A stretch of 64,000 bases of DNA. It comes from Eleginops maclovinus (taxonomy: Eukaryota; Chordata; Actinopteri; Perciformes; Eleginopidae). Location of the stretch: NCBI RefSeq assembly GCF_036324505.1, contig NC_086355.1, positions 18,652,518 through 18,716,517 of the forward strand, given 5' to 3'. Position 1 is the first letter of the stretch; every line of letters begins with the position of its first letter. A program made the translations under genes and the position numbers. Shown here piece after piece: positions 58,201-64,000 of the stretch. The notes below the pieces were generated by a model. It worked only from the letters and a program-made list of their open reading frames with translations, was not told the DNA's origin and ran no database searches.

Positions 58201-61163
58201 ATGACATTGGTAACGTACATGGACTGCTTGTTCTTTGTAGCTTTGTTATTAGGGCACATTTGTAGGACAGTACCAGTTGTGTGTTTCCGGTGATGTGACT
58301 AAGCAGATGGCATTTCCTCTGAAGCGTTGACCTTAAAATATAGCAATCTCAAACTGGGTTTTTTTAAAACAGGGGTTACACAGTGCTTGATTTAGCCCAT
58401 TCTGCATTAATCTGATTTTACAGAAGAAGATTAGTGTAACCCTCTGACCTAAGTGAGAGATTAAACAGACCAATGAAACAGATTCAATTTTAGGGAAAAT
58501 GCTATTGTTGTTAAATAGAATGTAGAATATACAGTTAGTAATGTTGGAGAGAATAGAATGTTCTACAAGAAGTAGAAAATGGCCCCCAGCACAAACAGAT
58601 TTCACCCGTTTAAAAAGGCATATATTATTTAGAGCATTATGTCTATATGAATGTCTAATAGATTGTTTTGAAAAAGTTAATGTTGTTCCAGTGATACGGT
58701 TTGTACAGATCAGATTCATTTTTGTTCCAAATCGTGCAACCCTAGTTATTTACACCTAACTGATATAGCATGATATTTAATATCTAAATAAGACCAAGTC
58801 CGCAACTGAAGCATCTGACATTGGTCCTGAAATAGCCTGAAGAACAGACCTAACAAACTATAAAGTAAAAAATGGCCACTGTTCAGCAGCCAGTGTTATG
58901 AATTGCTGGGTTAATGCTCTAGCAAGATGTGGTAATACAAGCACAGATTAGTGGCTCTGCAATTAAAGTGTAATAGATTAAAGTGTCTGAGATATGTCAT
59001 GTATTGTCCACTTGCTAGTAGCTCCCATGCTGGCGTACAGGCAGAGAGAAAGCAGTGAGTCAGCCAGAGCCAGCCCCCTGCCTCATGCTGAAATCAGAGA
59101 AACCACAAGAATGTAACAGCTTCTGTTATTATCCCTCCCCGCTGCTCACTGCCCGATAGCCTGCCCCAGAACATAGCAGCAAGCGAACGACTGCTCTCAT
59201 ACACTCACACACACACTTTCTTGTCCTCATGTTCTCATCTCTGACACACACACAGTTTCTCTCAGGGTATGGTTGTCCATTTTGCACGCTTTTTCTTTCT
59301 TTTTGCACACACAGACAGTGTATAAGCTCATACACACACAGGACCTGACAGTGCAAAATCACATGGATTGCAGTTTGTTTTTTTCAAACAGAGAGTTGCT
59401 GCGAGCTGTCAGCCGCGTAGAAACATCTAGACCGGTGCAGAACAACAGCGCTGATACAGTTCAACAATCAGGCAGACGCACAGTCAGATAGATTCATGGA
59501 TTGAAACATGACACTGAAACGTGTTGTGTTACTGATTAATGCTTGGAAATGTGATTAGTTACTTTATAATATCGTGTTCATATTCAGAATTTTCCCTTTC
59601 TTTGCCACTGTCAACCGGCTCACAGCTGCTGGTCTAGCTAATTCACACAAGGATGGAGGCAGTTGCAGAAATAACTAAAAAATACCTTTTAGCCAGCTAT
59701 ATAACAACTTTCTTTGGCTACAAGATCAATCTGTTTTAAACAAGCTTATGTTTTTCCTCTTTCACTCAGTACACCAAATAGCTGCAGTCTTATTAGTTAG
59801 ACTAATGTTAGCTTGCTATGGTTAGCTGACTTGTGATGCTAAAGTTATCGCAGCAGTTACAGCAGGGAAGGTTGCGAAACGGCTCTATCCATAAAGTGAT
59901 GGGTTTTAGGTATTCAAGAAAGTCTGTTCTGCATGAATATTCAAATATAAATGTGCCCTGTTTAGATTTAACATATATTTTTGAAATGTCCTTATTAATA
60001 GGCTTTTCATTTGAATATTCACGCAACTTATCAAGCCATCACACAAATGCACTCTGTATAACTCTGCTACCGGTAACCAACTATAGGACTTAAATAAATA
60101 AAGTAAAGGGCACATGTGAACTTTTAAGCTCCATTTGAGTTGCTGTGTCTCTATTCATGGTTGCACAATACAAATACAGGGTGTTTTTGAAAAGCCTAGC
60201 TTGAGGGAAGGATCATCCCTATCCTCAGGCTGTGAGTTAAAGTTGAGAAAGGTTAGGCCCTGGTGTCACAGAGCACAGGGAGGTGCATGTGATCTTCAGT
60301 GTGTGTGTCTGTGTGAGTGAGATCCAAGATCACATGGGAGGACACACCCACCAGAAAAGCATGCCCCTCAGCCTTTGTAAGCAGATATATCTACGCATGT
60401 TGTTGATCCTCTCGCTCTCTACATCACATTTACAGTGACGACACTCACAGCCTCCACCTAGATTCAGCACAGGTCTGTATTCAAAACAAAGACAAACTAT
60501 GGAGGGACAGAAACGTCACACACCCTTGTCTTTGTGCTGATCATAAAGACTAAGAATCGAGGACAATAATGTGAAAAAAGATGGATAGAAAAGCAGAGAA
60601 ATTGGAAGAAATAAGATATGGAATAATAAAAACAGCAGCACTGTCGTTTTCTTAAGACTCCTCTTTATGTTCCTGTTTGAGTTGGATATGGAATCCCTTT
60701 GCTCTTCCTCCACACATCTCCAAGTTAAACAAGCAGCGGATAAAACAAGGTTTCACCGTGTAAACTGTTGATGTTCCAGTAATAACCCTGTCAAGTGTAA
60801 AAAAGAAAATACACTGAAACAGAAAGAGACAGCAGGAAACGAAAGGTTTAACACCACGTACAGGTCTCTCACTAGTTGACCCTGCTGATTAGCTGCACGG
60901 ATATAGGGTCATTTAATCAATATACATTTGCAAGCATATATTTTTGGTTAAACCTAACAGATCACATATTAACCCGAGATTACAATAATGAACCTTTCTA
61001 GTTCTCGTAGGGGGCCCCCGCAGAATAGGGAGTGCAATCCATATTTGGCTCTGACCCACTGTTCTTAAGCAACTGTGTCCTTTGACCTCTCGAGGTATTC
61101 AAGGCTCTTTAAGCAGCTGTTTTAACGGCAGACCTGAGGATCTGAAGCTCAAAAACACACACC

Positions 61164-61164
<1 letters not shown>

Positions 61165-61214
<50 letters not shown>
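61165..61214. repeat. (CA)25 microsatellite
   Basis: Fifty bases of CA, preceded by a short interrupted CA stretch from 61154. Confidence 0.95.
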
Positions 61215-61217
<3 letters not shown>

Positions 61218-61849
61218 AAGCTCAGGTTGCACAAGCAGCAGGTTGTAAAGGGCGCACGGCAATATGTCTACAACCCATTGCTGGTGAAATTGCAAAACAC
61301 CTTTAGGAAATGGTGTGTGTAAATGTTCGCAGAAAGGCATGTGTTGCTCCATTTCGGGGGATACTGGGAAGGATGATAGCGATAGAAAGGACAAGCCAAA
61401 ACACGCACCGGAGCATAACTCTTGAGTAAAGAGTGGGGAGCCAGCTGTACTCGCATACCTGAGGAGTGTAAAGGTGGGGGTGGGGCTGCAGTGGAGAGGA
61501 GTCCTCTGTTACAGATGGGGGATGTTGAAATATAATCATCCAGTTATACCATAATAATATGACATGGAGCAGTGGCAAGCCCCCAGAAAGTACGCCAGGC
61601 ATTGAAGCAAATGTTGTGATGGTTGCCAAATGGTGAGTACTACAACTGTGATGCCATTGGTCCCAAAAATACTTTTTCCCCAACTGAATAACATTGACAA
61701 AGAGAATTCCTAGGTAAATCAACTACCCAGTTAAAACATCTGAATAGCCTGTATATGAATGATGAGACCCTAAAAGCAGTAAACGGAGCTAAAAATCTGA
61801 ATCAGGAGTTATTTTCCATCTCAGTATTTTTAAATGAGCCGAAACTGGC

Positions 61850-62065
61850 CGTGATGCAGTGGGTTGGAGGAAGAGGCTAAGGAAACGCAAGTGTGCTAGG
61901 GCTATGAGCCCAATGGATGAACCCTGGAAGATTTTGGTATTTTTTTTACTATTAATTTTTGAGATTCAGGACATTTGGCTTCATGCGCAACTGAGTCGTT
62001 TTCATAGGAATGAACGGGACCTGCCTCCAATGCTGTGTCCAGTTCTCTTTACACATCCATGAACA
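61850..62065 (+). repeat. Dispersed repeat, copy B
   Basis: Counterpart of 28470-28650, with ggctaaggaaacgcaagtgt, ttcataggaatgaacggga and ctgcctccaatgctgtg in the same order and spacing apart from a small insertion. Confidence 0.65.
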
Positions 62066-63407
62066 GTGGTGGTTGGGATGTACTGATCTTATTATCTCAC
62101 CTTAATTCCAGGGGTGTACCAAATAACCCCAAAATGCAAATTCCATGCCTCAAAATGATGCATACTAGCATTGGTGTGAATTTGCGACAGTTGCATTTGT
62201 TCAGTCTAAGGATTGAGTAGTTTTGCGCTAGCTCATTCATACAGAAATGTTGATTGACCTTCATTCTCTATTCTATTGAGTTTCCTTCAGTGAAAGGAGT
62301 GAATTTGAGTTCCCTCTGGTACACTGTGTGTTTAGAGAATTTTATTGTGAAAGGTAAAAAAAACAATCATTTGGATTTGGTATACGCCGTCTTTTGTCTA
62401 GCTTCCCTGGACTACAGAGAATCCATTGCTAAAAAAAAATCCAAAACACTCACAAATTTAGGTTGCTCATACACATATTACTCGACAAAAGAAATACTTC
62501 TTATTTGAACGTTAGATACAGTGTTCCAAGACCCATTAATTTCAGTCAGTGAACCCCCAAGTCCCATGTTGTTTGCCCACCTGGCCAGCCACCCTTGCCT
62601 TACATTTCTCCATTTATCTGCAAGCTACCGCTGTATCCACCCATGTAATATCCGGTGATCACCAATGATCATGTAAATCCTTTAATGTCTTTACGTAGCG
62701 CTGTTGTAATCCAAACTCTGCAAGGCTAGCTGAGTCTCACAGCCCCAAAACCTTAATCTAGCTAGCTCTGTCTCCGGGCTCTGTCAGCATAATCTAGCCC
62801 TGCATTTTTTCTGAAACTGGGTTAGAATACATGAGCAACTCATAATAGGGGAAGATACCGATGATGAATTACAACAGATATGTAGAGCCACTATTCATGT
62901 TGCCAAGGCCTAAAGGCTTGTGGACTAGTGGAGTAAAATGTCAATCCCTCTTAATAAATCCGAACATTTTGAGCTCTTTTGGAAAATTAGGTCTGGGGAA
63001 GAAATGTACCCAGTGGTCTTTTGTAAAACAAAAATTAAACAATGAAACTTCCAATGATATTCTGCACTGGGGTAAGTAGATAGTATAGCTAGTTAGTAAG
63101 ATCTCCAAGAGACCGTAGAGTACATTTAAATATGATGATGTTCTCTACTAATGAGTGTATATTTCATTAAAAAAATTGGAGTTTTAAGATTTGTTAGGGT
63201 CACAACATAGTCTGAATCATTTATTTAACTAGCGGTTTCAAAGTCTTTACCTGTGTGTGTGGCTGGCTGGGTGTGCGTGCGTGCCGTCTCTCTGGCTGGA
63301 TTAAATGCTGTTTCAGCTAATCAAACCATTATGCCCACTACTCCACCATTACCATAATATGCAGTTTCATCTGATTAGCTATGCATGATCCAGATATTAA
63401 ACTGGGC

Positions 63408-63410
<3 letters not shown>

Positions 63411-63494
<84 letters not shown>
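63411..63494. repeat. (GA)42 microsatellite
   Basis: 84 bp of pure GA, then a short degenerate GA/AAG part to about 63509. A strict purine/pyrimidine tract. Confidence 0.97.
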
Positions 63495-63498
<4 letters not shown>

Positions 63499-64000
63499 AA
63501 GAGAGAGAAGGGAGATGGAAGTGGTGACCCTGATTTGATGAAAATACATCAAGAGGGAAATCTTAAAATGGAACAGACGGAGAGTAAAAACCATGACAAT
63601 CTTACGTTGCATGAAAAAGGTTCCACGGAGTGTGATGCATGACTTACACTCACAACACCCTTCTGAACATTATACGCCTGAAGAATCACTGGGATCCATA
63701 GGACAATACTACCACTGTCCAACTGTGAATACATTTCATTTATTCCTATGTGTAATGAGGTTTTCCCCCTGCTTGAACTGAAGCCATCGACAACCAAGTC
63801 ACAAGGCCACTGATATTTTTGACCCAGTGTTAACAGGCAGAAAAATAAATATTTGTAGTCTGGGCTTAAAATGCACCGTCTTATGTGAACATTGAAGTTT
63901 TCTCCTCTGTTTTAATAAATAATATACAGTATACAAGAAAAGCCTGACCGTGCACTAGGGCTGGACTGGTAAAGGCAAAATATGTTAAAATATCAAGGAA
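63495..64000. other. Terminal 0.5 kb, nothing recognised
   Basis: Sequence after the (GA)n tract. Open frames here have no recognisable family; no repeat or RNA gene was seen. Confidence 0.6.

Larger units (their letters stand above)
51564..63410. other. Upstream non-coding block, 51.6-63.4 kb
   Basis: No coding region could be supported. Recognised contents are copies of a dispersed repeat (53790-54480), a retroelement-like tail (tttgggatcaataaagtata at about 54763), CA tracts (53443, 55190, 61165) and a repeat shared with 28470-28650 (about 61850-62065). If ptpn4 exon 1 lies here it has no feature by which I could recognise it. Confidence 0.6.

Overview
The window is vertebrate nuclear DNA, almost certainly from a teleost fish and probably a percomorph. 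The evidence is AT-rich introns, very dense and long CA/TG microsatellites, a Rex3-like RTE retrotransposon with a GATG tail, several families of short inverted-repeat DNA transposons, tRNA-derived SINEs, and an intact hAT (Buster-group) transposon. Nothing prokaryotic or viral was seen.

The only host gene I can support is ptpn4, a FERM-PDZ protein tyrosine phosphatase of the non-receptor type. It lies on the minus strand. Fourteen coding exons were reconstructed from 38163 down to 3496, with matching splice phases throughout. They encode residues 1-456 plus two bases of codon 457: the FERM domain, the FERM-adjacent region and the start of the linker to the PDZ domain. The PDZ and phosphatase exons should lie beyond position 1. 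The first coding exon carries only 17 nt of 5' UTR after a splice acceptor, so at least one non-coding exon lies farther upstream. No such exon could be identified between 38181 and 64000.

Layout, high to low coordinates in the direction of ptpn4 transcription: 64000-38181 is upstream sequence or intron 1, holding a (GA)42 tract, a (CA)149 tract, a (GGAA)n tract and a complete 2746-bp hAT-Buster element with an uninterrupted 638-codon transposase (48810-51555). 38180-26277 holds coding exons 1-4, with a 9.2-kb intron that contains a diverged three-unit tandem repeat and a SINE. 26276-13685 holds coding exons 5-9, with an inactivated full-length RTE LINE (17669-20926) in antisense orientation. 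13684-3496 holds coding exons 10-14; the intron before exon 11 is almost filled by a 2-kb foldback transposon that was itself split by a 1040-bp hAT MITE.

The most interesting signals are in the ptpn4 introns. Exon 6 has a (UG)11 tract directly against its 3' splice site, like the CFTR exon 9 arrangement. Exons 9 and 10 have CA tracts starting 8-11 nt after their 5' splice sites. The exon 10 tract can pair with a (UG)61 tract 95 nt farther on. The transposons have clean, readable target-site duplications that give insertion order. No wholly new biological system was identified.
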